64,000 nt of DNA from Thermanaerothrix daxensis (GTDB taxonomy: Bacteria; Chloroflexota; Anaerolineae; Anaerolineales; Anaerolineaceae): positions 1 through 64,000 of the forward strand of contig NZ_LGKO01000002.1 in assembly GCF_001306145.1 (NCBI RefSeq), read 5' to 3'. Both the position numbers and the translations under genes were made by a program. The first letter of the stretch is position 1; the number at the start of each line of letters is the position of its first letter. Below are positions 34,967 to 43,628 of this stretch, in pieces. The notes beneath the pieces were generated by a model, which did not search any database, was not told the DNA's origin, and worked only from the letters and a program-made list of their open reading frames with translations.

Positions 34967-36745
34967 TTATCCCTTACCACCGGGCCTGGCAGGTAGCGGT
35001 ACGGGCATCTCTTCTGGCGGCATTTCCGGAACCATGGGTGTGGGCTGTGGGCGCCCGCTGCCCAGGCCAAGCAGCCCCTTAATGAAGCGCCACACGATAT
35101 CCCAAAAAGTTTCCGGAGCTGAGGGTTCAGCCGGTAAGCCCCCTTCCCCGGGGAACATTGGCGTTTCCATCACCGGGGCTTCCATCACTTCGATGGGCAG
35201 GCTCTGGGTGATGGTGCGGGGTTGGTTGAAATCATCGGTGTAGGTGATTGTGACAATGATGTCCTGGGGACCAGGCTGGAAGGGGGTGAAGTTAACGTCC
35301 AGAGTGAAGTAACCGCCTGGCTCCAGGGCGCCCACCAGAGAAACGTTGTTGCTCAGGTCGGCGTTTTCGGCACTTACTTTCATATTGCCCAGCACAGCCG
35401 ATTTGCGCCCCAGGTTGGTGACCTGCAGAGGCAGCACGGTGGGCATACCTGCCTGGAACGGGCCCGGATCGCGGTAGAAACCCACCTCAATCTGAGGCAG
35501 TGAGTACACCAACAACGTGATCACCTGGTCATTGACCTGGCGGTTACCCTTTTCATCGTCGTAAACGAAGGAGATTTTGAAGGGATAGGCGCCGGGGTTG
35601 GCGTTGACGTTGACGATCAGTTGCACGGTGGTCTTGAGCGTTTGTCCCAGCGGCACATCCCCCAGATAGACAATGTTGGAACTACCTAACGGGGCAAAAG
35701 TTGAGAGGTCACTCCCGCTGGCGGAGATTCCCCCTGGCCCGGGCGTCCCGCTTTGATCACTGCTGGGGGTGCCGCCCCCCAGGATCATGGCTACGTTGCG
35801 CGCATTGCTGCTGCCCAGGTTTTGAATTTCCAGATCCAACGCGAAGGTGGAACCCGGTTGTAAGGGGTCTACACTGCTCTGGTAGCCCATCACTACCAGT
35901 TGAGGGCGACTGATGGCCGTCGGGGTGGCGGTTGGTCGAGCCGGTCCTGAAGCATAATAAGGGGGTTTGAGGTCAATGGTGATGGTGAGTGTGGTGGTGT
36001 ACGCTGTGCTTGCCGGGTCATTGTAAGTCACGTTCACGGTAAGGGTGGCCAGAGTGCCGCTCAGGGTGGGGCTGGCAAGAAAGCGCTGAACCACATCCTG
36101 ACGCTCGTTCGGGGCCAGACCGCTCAACGTGCGCATGCCGCCCGTGTTAAGAGGCAAAAAGCCCTCTCCGCTAAAGGTGAAGATGATATCTCTCGCAGCG
36201 CCCAGGCCCACGTTGGCCATGCGCAGGCGCAGCCCGAATTCCTGTCCGGGCGTGACTGGACCGCCTTCTTCAATGCCGTAAGATTCCATGACCACCAGAG
36301 GGCGCCCGCTAGGCGGGTAGGTTGGAGTGGGCGGAACCACGGCCTGGGTGGTCAAGGCAACGCTTGCCAGGCCGGTTGCGGTGGTGGCATCCAGAAACTG
36401 GACCGTGGTGACTTCGGTAGCGCCGTTGGTGGCGGTAGCCGGCACGGCTACGGCGACGATAACGTCCTTCTGCCCCCCGATCGGGAGGGTGAAGGTGAGA
36501 GGGTCGGTAGTAACTGCCCAGGTGTTCAGCCCCTGGGTGACCACTTTCAGGTTCAGGTCGGTACCCCCTGTGTTAACAACCGTCAGGGTGTAAAAGACCA
36601 CACTGCCGGTGGGGCCGCTTTTCTGCGTGGCATCGGGGGTAATGGTGAGGGGGCTGGACTGGGCAAAAATTGGGTAGGATGGTATCAACAGCATCAGGCT
36701 CAGGGCCAGTATCAGCCAGGGAGAGGATGAGAACAAACGCTTCAT
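34967..36745 (-). CDS. secreted NEW3/CARDB repeat protein of an ABC operon
   Basis: 592 residues. Signal peptide (1-28, ending PIFAQS); then at least three beta-sandwich modules of NEW3/CARDB/DUF11 type (about 30-125, 145-255, 275-410 and 415-525), each with an NxG-x-x-A-R-[ND]-like line (for example NVGLGAARDIIFTF, NLGSSNARNVAMIL). A hydrophobic stretch (WDIVWRFIKGLLGLG, about 547-561) and a proline-rich tail end the chain. Its ATG overlaps the ATPase stop (ATGA). It probably works outside the membrane with the FtsX-type permease, perhaps as a cell-surface or cargo-binding partner; that is inference from the operon. Confidence 0.85.
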   Translation of the reverse strand: MKRLFSSSPWLILALSLMLLIPSYPIFAQSSPLTITPDATQKSGPTGSVVFYTLTVVNTGGTDLNLKVVTQGLNTWAVTTDPLTFTLPIGGQKDVIVAVAVPATATNGATEVTTVQFLDATTATGLASVALTTQAVVPPTPTYPPSGRPLVVMESYGIEEGGPVTPGQEFGLRLRMANVGLGAARDIIFTFSGEGFLPLNTGGMRTLSGLAPNERQDVVQRFLASPTLSGTLATLTVNVTYNDPASTAYTTTLTITIDLKPPYYASGPARPTATPTAISRPQLVVMGYQSSVDPLQPGSTFALDLEIQNLGSSNARNVAMILGGGTPSSDQSGTPGPGGISASGSDLSTFAPLGSSNIVYLGDVPLGQTLKTTVQLIVNVNANPGAYPFKISFVYDDEKGNRQVNDQVITLLVYSLPQIEVGFYRDPGPFQAGMPTVLPLQVTNLGRKSAVLGNMKVSAENADLSNNVSLVGALEPGGYFTLDVNFTPFQPGPQDIIVTITYTDDFNQPRTITQSLPIEVMEAPVMETPMFPGEGGLPAEPSAPETFWDIVWRFIKGLLGLGSGRPQPTPMVPEMPPEEMPVPLPARPGGKG

Positions 36746-37482
36746 GTGGCAGGTCCTCCTTGAGCAAGCGCGGCGAAGTTGGCCGCGGCTTCGTAATCTT
36801 CGCGCGTCACCACCCGCCCGTCCAGTAGGTAGACCAGGTGGGTGGCAAAGCGGTGCATGCGCGTATCGTGGGTGACCACAATAATGGTGTGGCCGGCACG
36901 GTGTAGTTCAGAGAGCAACTGCATGATGCTGTAGCCACTGGCCGTATCCAGGTTGCCGGTGGGTTCGTCGGCCAAGATGATGCGCGGTGAATGTGCCAGA
37001 GCGCGGGCGATGGCGACGCGCTGCTGCTGCCCGCCGGAGAGTTCGGTGGGACGATGATGGGCGCGATTTTCCAGGCCAACCTGGCGCAGGAGATGCAGCG
37101 CCATCTGACGGCGACGCGCTGGCGGTACCCCGGAGAAGCGCAGGGGAAAGGCCACGTTTTCCAGCGCTGTCATGGAGGAAACCAGGTTGAAAGCCTGGAA
37201 GATGAAGCCAACCATTTTACGCCGGTATTCGGCCAGCTGGTTCTCATCCAGCGTTTCCAGGCGCTGTCCGTTAACCTGGATGCTGCCTGCAGTTGGCCGA
37301 TCCAGCCCGCCGACCAGGTGGAGCAGGGTGGATTTGCCCGAGCCGGAAGGCCCCATGATCACGGTGAAACTGCCTGCCGGGATGTCCAGGTCTACCCCGG
37401 CCAGTGCCTGTACCGCCTGCTGTTTCCCCATTGGATAGACTTTGCGCAAACCGCGAATGGCGATCAGGATGGATTCGCTCAT
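36742..37482 (-). CDS. MacB/LolD-type ABC transporter ATPase
   Basis: 246 residues from ATG 37482; a frame extension into the upstream gene exists but lacks a start signal. Walker [13 protein letters not shown]-loop FIFQAFNLV, signature [15 protein letters not shown], Walker [13 protein letters not shown] and switch histidine VVTHD: complete, and of the MacB/LolD/FtsE type by the TGNLD ending. It powers the FtsX-type permease two genes on. The NEW3 gene begins inside its stop codon. Confidence 0.94.
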   Translation of the reverse strand: MSESILIAIRGLRKVYPMGKQQAVQALAGVDLDIPAGSFTVIMGPSGSGKSTLLHLVGGLDRPTAGSIQVNGQRLETLDENQLAEYRRKMVGFIFQAFNLVSSMTALENVAFPLRFSGVPPARRRQMALHLLRQVGLENRAHHRPTELSGGQQQRVAIARALAHSPRIILADEPTGNLDTASGYSIMQLLSELHRAGHTIIVVTHDTRMHRFATHLVYLLDGRVVTREDYEAAANFAALAQGGPAT

Positions 37483-37495
37483 ATCCGTGGCCCGG

Positions 37496-38284
37496 CTAGA
37501 AAAAGAACGGACGTGTGACAAACAAATTACTCAAGCGGGCGGAAAAGTAGCCCGGCAGGGCCTGCAAGCCCAGGGTGAGGATCACCGCCAGCAGGGTGAG
37601 CAGCCGGGCTTTGGAGCGCTGGATCCCGGCAAAAAGGGGCGTCCCGATCAGCAAAAGGCCCACCATCCACAACCAGTACAGGTCTACCTGGGCCAGAAGT
37701 GCGCGCCCGTACAGAACCAGGCCGGTAGCATCGGCGGGAAGAAAGCCGGAGAGTCCGGGGGCATTAATCGGTTGGCGGGTGATGAGGAGGGCGATTCCCT
37801 GGACCAGGAAGCGCAGAGCCAGGGGGAGACTGCACCAGGCCACCAGATTGAACGTAGTGATGCCATTGCCGCGGCTCCCACCCAGGGTCAGTGCCAGGTG
37901 GAGCAGGCTGCTCAGGATCAGCCAGGGCAGCCATACACCGGCCAGGTTGGCCAGTCCCGGAAACACAATCACGAAAAGGGGGTTAGCGCGTTGCTGTTGG
38001 GCTTGAAAATATTGCTGTTGCTGCTCCTGGGGCCAGTATTGAAAATCTGGCGGTAGTTCGGAAACCACCTGAGCCTGTTGCTGGCGCGCCGGTGCGCTGG
38101 CCAGGGTCAGGAAGAGTGCCAGCAGGGTGAGGACCACCATGGGGGTGATCCACGTGGCGTTTTCTTGCTCGCGAAGGTTTTGCAGGGTGCGGCGCGGACG
38201 GAGGAAGAGGGCGGGGATCCATTCAAAGCGCCAGCGTCGGCGTGTCGCTTCAGGCGAAGGGGGGAGGGTTTCGATTTCACTCAT
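37496..38284 (-). CDS. YIP1-family membrane protein
   Basis: 262 residues from ATG 38284, with GAGGAGACTCT directly before it. A cytoplasmic N-terminus is followed by five or six helices; the first segment ITPMVVLTLLALFLTLASA and the loop LPLALRFLVQGIALLI fit the Yip1/DUF1282 family. The N-terminal loop has an odd Gln-rich stretch (QYWPQEQQQQYFQAQQQ). YIP1 proteins are often next to ABC permeases in Chloroflexota and Firmicutes; function unknown. It heads the four-gene operon. Confidence 0.8.
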   Translation of the reverse strand: MSEIETLPPSPEATRRRWRFEWIPALFLRPRRTLQNLREQENATWITPMVVLTLLALFLTLASAPARQQQAQVVSELPPDFQYWPQEQQQQYFQAQQQRANPLFVIVFPGLANLAGVWLPWLILSSLLHLALTLGGSRGNGITTFNLVAWCSLPLALRFLVQGIALLITRQPINAPGLSGFLPADATGLVLYGRALLAQVDLYWLWMVGLLLIGTPLFAGIQRSKARLLTLLAVILTLGLQALPGYFSARLSNLFVTRPFFF

Positions 38285-38336
38285 AGAGTCTCCTCTGGTC
38301 GAGAGGTGGGGGAAGAGTTTCTGGCCGATCACCTAT

Positions 38337-38364
38337 TTTATATAACGCACACCCCCGCTTGAAA
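38337..38364 (-). promoter_or_regulatory. promoter of the YIP1-ABC-NEW3-permease operon
   Basis: Minus strand TTTCAA (38364-38359), 16-base spacer, TATAAA (38342-38337), about 50 bases before ATG 38284. Confidence 0.5.
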
Positions 38365-38446
38365 GTTCCCGTTTCGTGAGCTGAACTCTATTTTACCCTG
38401 GTGGGGAAAATTTCAACACACTCCCTCATAAAGTAAAAATGGAATG

Positions 38447-38466
38447 GCCGAGCGTGTAGGCTCGGC
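38447..38466 (-). terminator. terminator of the sigma/anti-sigma operon
   Basis: Perfect 7-bp stem GCCGAGC/GCTCGGC around a six-base loop, followed on the minus strand by CATTCCATTTTTAC. The T-run begins some bases after the stem, so strength is uncertain. Confidence 0.55.
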
Positions 38467-38497
38467 TACGTTAGAGAAGGAGTTTAGGGTAAACCCT

Positions 38498-39220
38498 CTA
38501 AGGTGACGGCAGAGTTAATTCGAATTCAAACGGCCCAATGGGTGGGGGCGCAGAGATGGGGTTGAGTATCTGCAAGCCATTATTAGAGGGGGGTGTGCTA
38601 TTTTCGGATGGGATCAGGGAAACAAGCGATCTTTTTGCATACACCGAGAAGTGGAGACTGGTGGGAACCCGTCTGCATGTATTCTTGAAAATAGCCAGGT
38701 AGGCCGTTTCGTTGGAGGAAGAACGCAGATTGAGGAAATCCGATTCTCCTACAAAGCCATAGGTTCCTTCCCAGGTGTAGCATGAAGTGCCTTTCAACTG
38801 CTCACGATAGGGCTCATAACGTTCCTCCTGTGGGCTGTGCAAAAGGTATCCGATGAGCACATACTTCTCATCAGCGTAGACCCATTTCACGCTCAGGTCA
38901 ACTCCTTCCCATTTCTGTTTTAAGTCAAGCTGTACCCCGCGACTGACATCAATGGTGCTTAACCGATCATCGGATTGGAAAACCCGGGTAATGAAGGGAA
39001 CGGCAGCCTGGACCTTGGGGTTAGAGACGGCAAAAGCCAGCAAACCGAAGATTATCACAACAATCCCAATCCAGCCCCAACGAACGAGAAATTTGGACAT
39101 TTGCCGAGATGGGGTTTCATTTTCAAGCCGCTTGCTGAGCCTGGGCCACAGGTCCACAGGTTTAGAAACCCTTTGAGAGGCTAATTTGTGAAGCGCTTTT
39201 TGTAAGGATTGATCGTTCAT
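38498..39220 (-). CDS. probable anti-sigma factor, single-span (DUF4179-like)
   Basis: 240 residues from ATG 39220 (AAAGGAGA upstream). A cytoplasmic N-terminus of about 43 residues, one membrane helix (about 46-67, WGWIGIVVIIFGLLAFAVS), and an extracytoplasmic domain of about 170 residues beginning NPKVQAAVPFITRVFQ, the form of DUF4179/RsgI-like anti-sigma proteins. It starts 30 bases after the ECF sigma gene and so is probably its antagonist, releasing sigma upon an external signal. No zinc-binding ZAS motif (HxxxCxxC) is visible. Confidence 0.7.
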   Translation of the reverse strand: MNDQSLQKALHKLASQRVSKPVDLWPRLSKRLENETPSRQMSKFLVRWGWIGIVVIIFGLLAFAVSNPKVQAAVPFITRVFQSDDRLSTIDVSRGVQLDLKQKWEGVDLSVKWVYADEKYVLIGYLLHSPQEERYEPYREQLKGTSCYTWEGTYGFVGESDFLNLRSSSNETAYLAIFKNTCRRVPTSLHFSVYAKRSLVSLIPSENSTPPSNNGLQILNPISAPPPIGPFEFELTLPSP

Positions 39221-39250
39221 ACTCAAATCTCCTTTCTGTCTTTCCAGTTT

Positions 39251-39811
39251 TTATTCGGGGTTGATTTCCTCTCGTTGTAAAAATTGGCGTAGGCGTTTGC
39301 GTGCAATATGAAGCCGCCACTTGAGGGTGCCCAGGGCAATTCCCCAATGTGAGGCAATTTCCGCTTCGCTTAAGTTCAGGTAATAGCGTTGCACAAGTGC
39401 AGTTCGCTGCTCTGGGGTGAGCGCGCCGAGGGCTTGCCACAAGGCATTGAGCAACTCTGTGTATTCGAGGGACTCTTCAGGCCGCTTAAATTCGGGGGGA
39501 TTGTGTACCCGCCTTTCTTCATTACTTTCATCCTCCAAGGAGCAATAGCGTTTACGGTTGTGGGCCGCTCGCCGAGACATGTTGAGGACAATTTTCATGA
39601 ACCAAGGCTCAAAAGCGCGCTGAGCGTTAAATTGGTGGATGCACCGATAGACCTGTAGAAAGGCTTCTTCAACAATGTCTTCGGCCAGGTTTACATCCCG
39701 CACGATCAAATACGCGCTGCGGATGGCCTTGGTCTGGTATTGCCTTACTAAGTACTCCAACCCGCTGATATCTCCTTGCTTCAAGCGTTGGATGGCTTCA
39801 TTTTCTTCCAT
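39251..39811 (-). CDS. ECF-type RNA polymerase sigma factor
   Basis: 186 residues from ATG 39811 (GAGGAGTTTG before it). Region 2 at about 15-80 (LEYLVRQYQTKAIRSAYLIV, DIVEEAFLQVYR, FEPWFMKIVLN) and region 4 at about 120-175 (LTPEQRTALVQRYYLNLSEAEIA, LGTLKWRLHIARKRLRQFL) flank a short linker; regions 1 and 3 are absent, as expected for the ECF group. The downstream gene is a probable membrane anti-sigma. The upstream region carries an AT-rich box (TATATTACTT) after a G-run, possibly its own promoter. Confidence 0.93.
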   Translation of the reverse strand: MEENEAIQRLKQGDISGLEYLVRQYQTKAIRSAYLIVRDVNLAEDIVEEAFLQVYRCIHQFNAQRAFEPWFMKIVLNMSRRAAHNRKRYCSLEDESNEERRVHNPPEFKRPEESLEYTELLNALWQALGALTPEQRTALVQRYYLNLSEAEIASHWGIALGTLKWRLHIARKRLRQFLQREEINPE

Positions 39812-39893
39812 CAAACTCCTCGGTCAGGCTTTCTGTATTTCTATAAGTAATATACATTCTCCCCCCAAAAGGTTGGGTTGGCCTTCAAATCAG

Positions 39894-39923
39894 AAAAAGG
39901 GCTATCGGATTTGCCGATAGCCC
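39894..39923 (-). terminator. rho-independent terminator of the second ECF transporter operon
   Basis: Perfect 10-bp stem GGGCTATCGG/CCGATAGCCC with a five-base loop, followed on the minus strand by TTTTT. It ends the transcript that passes through the two EcfA genes. Confidence 0.92.
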
Positions 39924-39950
39924 TGGCACACAGAAAAATTCTCAGAGTGA

Positions 39951-40793
39951 TCAGGCGCCGATCAGACGCTGAAACTGCTCAAGCATCTGTTCCACGGTCA
40001 GCGTGCCGGGATCGAAGCCCAGGTGTTGGCAGCGTTGGGCCAGTTGGGTAATTTGAGGCGGTTCAAGATGGGTTTGAGCCAGCACCTCGTGCTGCTTGAA
40101 GACCTCGGCGGTTGGACCATCGGCCAGGACGCGCCCCAGCCCCATGACCACCACGCGGCGGGCATAATGCGCCACAATGGGCATATCATGGGTGATGATA
40201 ATGATGGTATGGCCGTGGTTTTCATTGAGGTCCTTGAGGAATTCCATGATCTCGAACGACTGACGGGCATCCTGGCCGGTGGTGGGTTCATCCACAATGA
40301 TCACCTTGGGGCGCAATGCCAGGATGGAGGCAATGGCCACGCGTTGGCGCAATCCTTTGGAGAGGAAGAAGGGATGAGACTCAAAGTAAGCCTCGGGTAA
40401 ACCCACCACTCGTGCGGCTTCGATGACGCGTTCTTTGACCTCGTCCTCGGGCAGTAAAATGTTGCGCGGGCCGTAGGCAATTTCATCCCAGCAGGTGCTG
40501 TTGAAGAGCTGATGATCGGGGTTTTGAAACACATACCCCACCCGTTTGACCATCTGGACAATGGGGGTGGTTTTGGAGTTTAAGCCATCTACGATGACAT
40601 CTCCCTGAGTAGGTTTTAACAAACCGTTCAGACACTTAGAGAGCGTCGTTTTTCCCGATCCATTTTGCCCGATCAGAGCTAAAAATTCTCCCTCGTGAAT
40701 CTCCAGGTTGACATCGGTGAGCGCACGTGTGCCATCGGGGTAATCGTAGGTGAGGTGAACAACGCGAATGTAAGGTTGAGTTGTTTCCATCAT
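39951..40793 (-). CDS. ecfA: ECF transporter ATPase (EcfA-type), second copy in operon
   Basis: 280 residues. Walker A GQNGSGKTTLSK, Q-loop YVFQNPDHQLF, signature LSKGLRQRVAIAS (a variant of LSGGQ with K-G-L), Walker B VIIVDEPTTGQD and switch histidine IITHD. The variant signature is typical of one of the two ATPases in EcfAA' heterodimers. It follows the other ATPase by six bases. C-terminal residues after 240 form the dimerisation extension seen in EcfA proteins. Confidence 0.93.
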   Translation of the reverse strand: MMETTQPYIRVVHLTYDYPDGTRALTDVNLEIHEGEFLALIGQNGSGKTTLSKCLNGLLKPTQGDVIVDGLNSKTTPIVQMVKRVGYVFQNPDHQLFNSTCWDEIAYGPRNILLPEDEVKERVIEAARVVGLPEAYFESHPFFLSKGLRQRVAIASILALRPKVIIVDEPTTGQDARQSFEIMEFLKDLNENHGHTIIIITHDMPIVAHYARRVVVMGLGRVLADGPTAEVFKQHEVLAQTHLEPPQITQLAQRCQHLGFDPGTLTVEQMLEQFQRLIGA

Positions 40794-40799
40794 CGCCTG

Positions 40800-41675
40800 T
40801 TACGATCCTTGATAAGTGGAATGGCGAGGCATCAAAACGTGTTCCAGCCTCTCAGCAGCCTCGTCCAGGGTGAGCGGAAGATCGCCGTTGTACCACTGCC
40901 TTTGGACAAGGCGGTAAAAGAATTGCATGGCTTCCGGTGGGTAGATGCCCTTCTCGAGCAGGAGAGCAATTTGTTGAAAGAAGGTCCGCGTCGGTCCTTG
41001 TAGAGCCACCTGGCCTTCGGAGAGCAAAATCATGCGGTCCGCCAGGGGGATCAGGTTTTCCAGGCTGTGCTCGATGACGATGACGGTGTTGTTCTGTTCG
41101 CGCTTAAGGCGGCCCAAGACCTCAAAAATGCGCTTGCGACTGACGGGATCGAGCATTGAAGTGGGTTCATCCAGCACCATGATCTTGGGCATCATCGCCA
41201 GTACCGCCGCCAGAGCCACGCGCTGCTTCTGGCCGCCGGAGATTTCATAAGGCGGTTTGGGAAGAAGGGATTTGAGCGCTGTGAGTTCGGTTACCCATTC
41301 CAGGCGCTCCCGGATCTCGGGAATGCTCAGACCGAGGTTTTCCAGCCCAAACACCAGTTCATCCTCTACCGTCATGGCAGTGAATTGGGCCTCGGGATCT
41401 GAGAACACCACGCCAACCTGGCGTTGTAATTCCCCGCGCGGGTAGGCTTCCACTTCTTTGCCCATCACTTTGACCGTGCCTTGCTTGACCCCGTGGTATT
41501 GGCCGGGAATCAAGCCGTCCAGGGAAAGCGCCAGGGTGGTCTTGCCGGCTCCGTTAGGGCCGATGATACCGACAAACTCTCCTTCGTAGATGTCTAGATT
41601 GATGCCGTTTAATGCGGGGTTCTCAGTATTCAGATATTGCCAGGAGTAATCACGGATTTCAATGATCGCTGACAC
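40800..41675 (-). CDS. ecfA: ECF transporter ATPase (EcfA-type), first copy in operon
   Basis: 291 residues from GTG 41675, chosen because GAGGGAGGCCATT lies directly before it; the frame extends 48 codons further, but that part lies over the end of ecfT and reads as non-homologous. Walker A GPNGAGKTTLA, Q-loop VVFSDPEAQFT, signature ISGGQKQRVALA, Walker B IMVLDEPTSMLD, switch IVIEHS. In VVFSDPEAQFT the phenylalanine-glutamine pair usual in EcfA Q-loops (FQxPxxQ) is replaced by FSDPEAQ, so one Q-loop glutamine is missing, which may matter for coupling. Confidence 0.9.
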   Translation of the reverse strand: MSAIIEIRDYSWQYLNTENPALNGINLDIYEGEFVGIIGPNGAGKTTLALSLDGLIPGQYHGVKQGTVKVMGKEVEAYPRGELQRQVGVVFSDPEAQFTAMTVEDELVFGLENLGLSIPEIRERLEWVTELTALKSLLPKPPYEISGGQKQRVALAAVLAMMPKIMVLDEPTSMLDPVSRKRIFEVLGRLKREQNNTVIVIEHSLENLIPLADRMILLSEGQVALQGPTRTFFQQIALLLEKGIYPPEAMQFFYRLVQRQWYNGDLPLTLDEAAERLEHVLMPRHSTYQGS

Positions 41676-41691
41676 AATGGCCTCCCTCAAT

Positions 41692-42552
41692 TCACACCAG
41701 GACGGAGTATAACCAGCGAATAAACCAGGAATCATCCAGCCCAAAATAATTAAACCCATAGCGGGCAACCAACAGGGCAATGAAGGCCAGAGTGATAATG
41801 GCCGTGAAGACAAAGTCATGGGGTTTGAACGTATAGTGGGTCAGGATGTAATCGGCGCGTTTGACCCGACTGGCTTCGCCGGTGAAGGCATAGCCGCGTG
41901 CGACCAGGGCATTGGTGAATTCTTCCGAGCGACGCAGCGAAAGCGCGAAGAGCGGGATCATGTACATAATGTACTTGCGAATTTTGTACGTCAGCGGCTT
42001 GCCGGTGGTATCGAAGCCGCGCGCTTGTTCGGCCTGGCGCACAATTTGGAAGTCTTCCAGCACCATGCCGGCAGCGCGCAGGGCCATGGCAAAGACGTAG
42101 GTGACCACGAAGGGCAAACGAATCGTGCGCATGGCCACAATAATGTCGCGCTCGCGGGAGGTGCTGAGGAAAAACACCATGGTCGCGATCATGGGCAGGA
42201 TGCGAAAATAGACCACCAGGGCATCCCGAATGCGTTCCCAGTAGATGGGAAGCCCAAACAAGTTGAAAACCACCTGAAACTCGGGGTGGCGTCCTCCCAG
42301 AATGGTGTAAGAGATCAAAATAATGCTTCCCATGGAGATCGCTACCGGGATGTAGATGCGCACGATGCGGATATCTACCCGGCTGATGACCATCAGTCCC
42401 AGGATGATCACCAGCAGGAGGAAATTCCACTCCGGTGCGGCCACAAACATGGGAAACAAACTAACAATGAGGAGGAAATACAACTTGACAAAGGGGTGGA
42501 CTGCGTAAATGGGGGATTCTTTGGGCACATAGCCCAGCATGGTTTTGTTCAT
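41692..42552 (-). CDS. ecfT: ECF transporter transmembrane component (EcfT)
   Basis: 286 residues with five to six helices. The cytoplasmic coupling motifs are present: RQAEQARGFDT (A-R-G form, about 171-181) and TNALVARGYAF (A-R-G form, about 218-228). It links the S component to the two EcfA ATPases. GAGAAGGCCAT precedes ATG 42552. It follows the S-component gene by about 98 bases. Confidence 0.9.
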   Translation of the reverse strand: MNKTMLGYVPKESPIYAVHPFVKLYFLLIVSLFPMFVAAPEWNFLLLVIILGLMVISRVDIRIVRIYIPVAISMGSIILISYTILGGRHPEFQVVFNLFGLPIYWERIRDALVVYFRILPMIATMVFFLSTSRERDIIVAMRTIRLPFVVTYVFAMALRAAGMVLEDFQIVRQAEQARGFDTTGKPLTYKIRKYIMYMIPLFALSLRRSEEFTNALVARGYAFTGEASRVKRADYILTHYTFKPHDFVFTAIITLAFIALLVARYGFNYFGLDDSWFIRWLYSVLV

Positions 42553-42650
42553 ATGGCCTTCTCGCTATGAGAGTTAATCCATCTTATTTGCCCAATAAGC
42601 TGGATGGGGCAAAAATTGCCCCATCCAGCAAGCGCTACTGAGACGGTCAA

Positions 42651-43208
42651 CTAAGCCCACCATCGCTTCACAAACGCAGGGGTGCGAATGACCACGGGAG
42701 AGAGCGCTTTGAGCAAGATAAAGTTGAAGACAATGCCCGCGATCATGTTGCCGCCAAACCAACCCCACACAAACAGGGGCAGCGATTCGGTGGTCAGCAG
42801 GCCAAAGCCGCGCAGAACGACCAGCGGAGACCACAAGGCGCCAAAGGCATTGGCTACCAGCATCGAAAGGAAGAGGATGAGGTAGTCGCGGCCGCTCTTC
42901 AAGCGCGGATCTGCCTTAAAGCGGCGGAAGGCCCAAGCAGGGAGGAAAGCCTGGACGGCATTAGCAGGTACGTACCCCAACGAAACGTAAAAGGGGGTGC
43001 CTGCAATGGCGTTGGAGAAGAAGGGGAAGATGGCGCCCGCCAGCACGCCCCAGCCGCCGAACCAGATTCCTCCGACCTGCTGCACGGCGATGCCGGTCCA
43101 GAAGAAATTGACGCCAAAGCCCAATGGGAAGGAAATGCTACCAAAAGCGCCTACCACGAAGCCAATGCCGATCAGCAGGGCCAAAATGACGATATGGATG
43201 ACGCCCAC
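42651..43208 (-). CDS. ECF transporter substrate-specific (S) component, substrate unknown
   Basis: 185 residues with five or six helices (for example IVILALLIGIGFVVGAFGSI, GVLAGAIFPFFSNAIAG), the size and place expected for the S component of the operon. The best ribosome-binding site and ATG in the region (43275) are in another frame; here the start is taken as GTG 43208, with GGTGAG nine bases upstream, but the frame is open to 43253 and reads plausibly (LSKSGLVQPGERRS), so the true N-terminus may be longer. I do not recognise the substrate group. Confidence 0.75.
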   Translation of the reverse strand: MGVIHIVILALLIGIGFVVGAFGSISFPLGFGVNFFWTGIAVQQVGGIWFGGWGVLAGAIFPFFSNAIAGTPFYVSLGYVPANAVQAFLPAWAFRRFKADPRLKSGRDYLILFLSMLVANAFGALWSPLVVLRGFGLLTTESLPLFVWGWFGGNMIAGIVFNFILLKALSPVVIRTPAFVKRWWA

Positions 43209-43218
43209 CGAACGGCGC

Positions 43219-43275
43219 TCACCGGGCTGAACAAGTCCAGATTTGCTCAGCGGTCAGATCTTTAGATGTAGCCAT
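43219..43275 (-). CDS. 18-codon leader ORF or frameshifted N-terminus of the S component
   Basis: ATG 43275 with a strong CGGAGG site reads MATSKDLTAEQIWTCSAR and stops at TGA 43219, 10 bases before GTG 43208 of the S component, in a different frame. Either it is a coupling/leader peptide whose stop lies on the next ribosome-binding site, or a single-base slip (real, programmed or a sequence error) has cut the S component's N-terminus. Between 43253 and 43219 both frames are open, so one indel there would fuse them. Confidence 0.45.
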   Translation of the reverse strand: MATSKDLTAEQIWTCSAR

Positions 43276-43495
43276 GGGAAACCTCCGTTCAGGGTATGAA
43301 GATCATGAAGATACAGCCAAAGGGGGATGGTGCGATGAGGGCAGAAACGGTGAGATATGGACCAAAATTAAAAGGTTAAATGGGGCTTTCTAGATGAGCC
43401 TATCGGAGCGTTGCACCACCTCCTCCGGGGTTGAGAATGTATGAAGAGATGTAAGGATAAACGCCCCCTAAGCAAAGTGGGACTTTCCAACGCTT

Positions 43496-43524
43496 ATTAT
43501 AACAACCTCAACTTTCTTGTTCAA
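43496..43524 (-). promoter_or_regulatory. promoter of the second ECF transporter operon
   Basis: Minus strand TTGAAC (43524-43519), 17-base spacer, TATAAT (43501-43496). It leaves a leader of about 215 bases before the first start codon. Confidence 0.72.
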
Positions 43525-43599
43525 GTGATAATTGTCAGATATCTGAGGTGTGGTTAGAGGGATTGGGACTTTTATCCCGTACTTTCAAGACTAAAAGAT

Positions 43600-43628
43600 T
43601 TGCTTTCCTTCCTGGCGGGTTATATAAT
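43600..43628 (+). promoter_or_regulatory. promoter of the 76-residue gene
   Basis: TTGCTT (43600-43605), 17-base spacer, TATAAT (43623-43628). Confidence 0.72.

Noticed and set aside
43407-43494. 7-bp closing stem AGCGTTG/CAACGCT in the S-component leader, as a riboswitch aptamer
   Set aside because: The predicted -10 box leaves the 5' strand largely untranscribed, and no conserved core of a known riboswitch is present.
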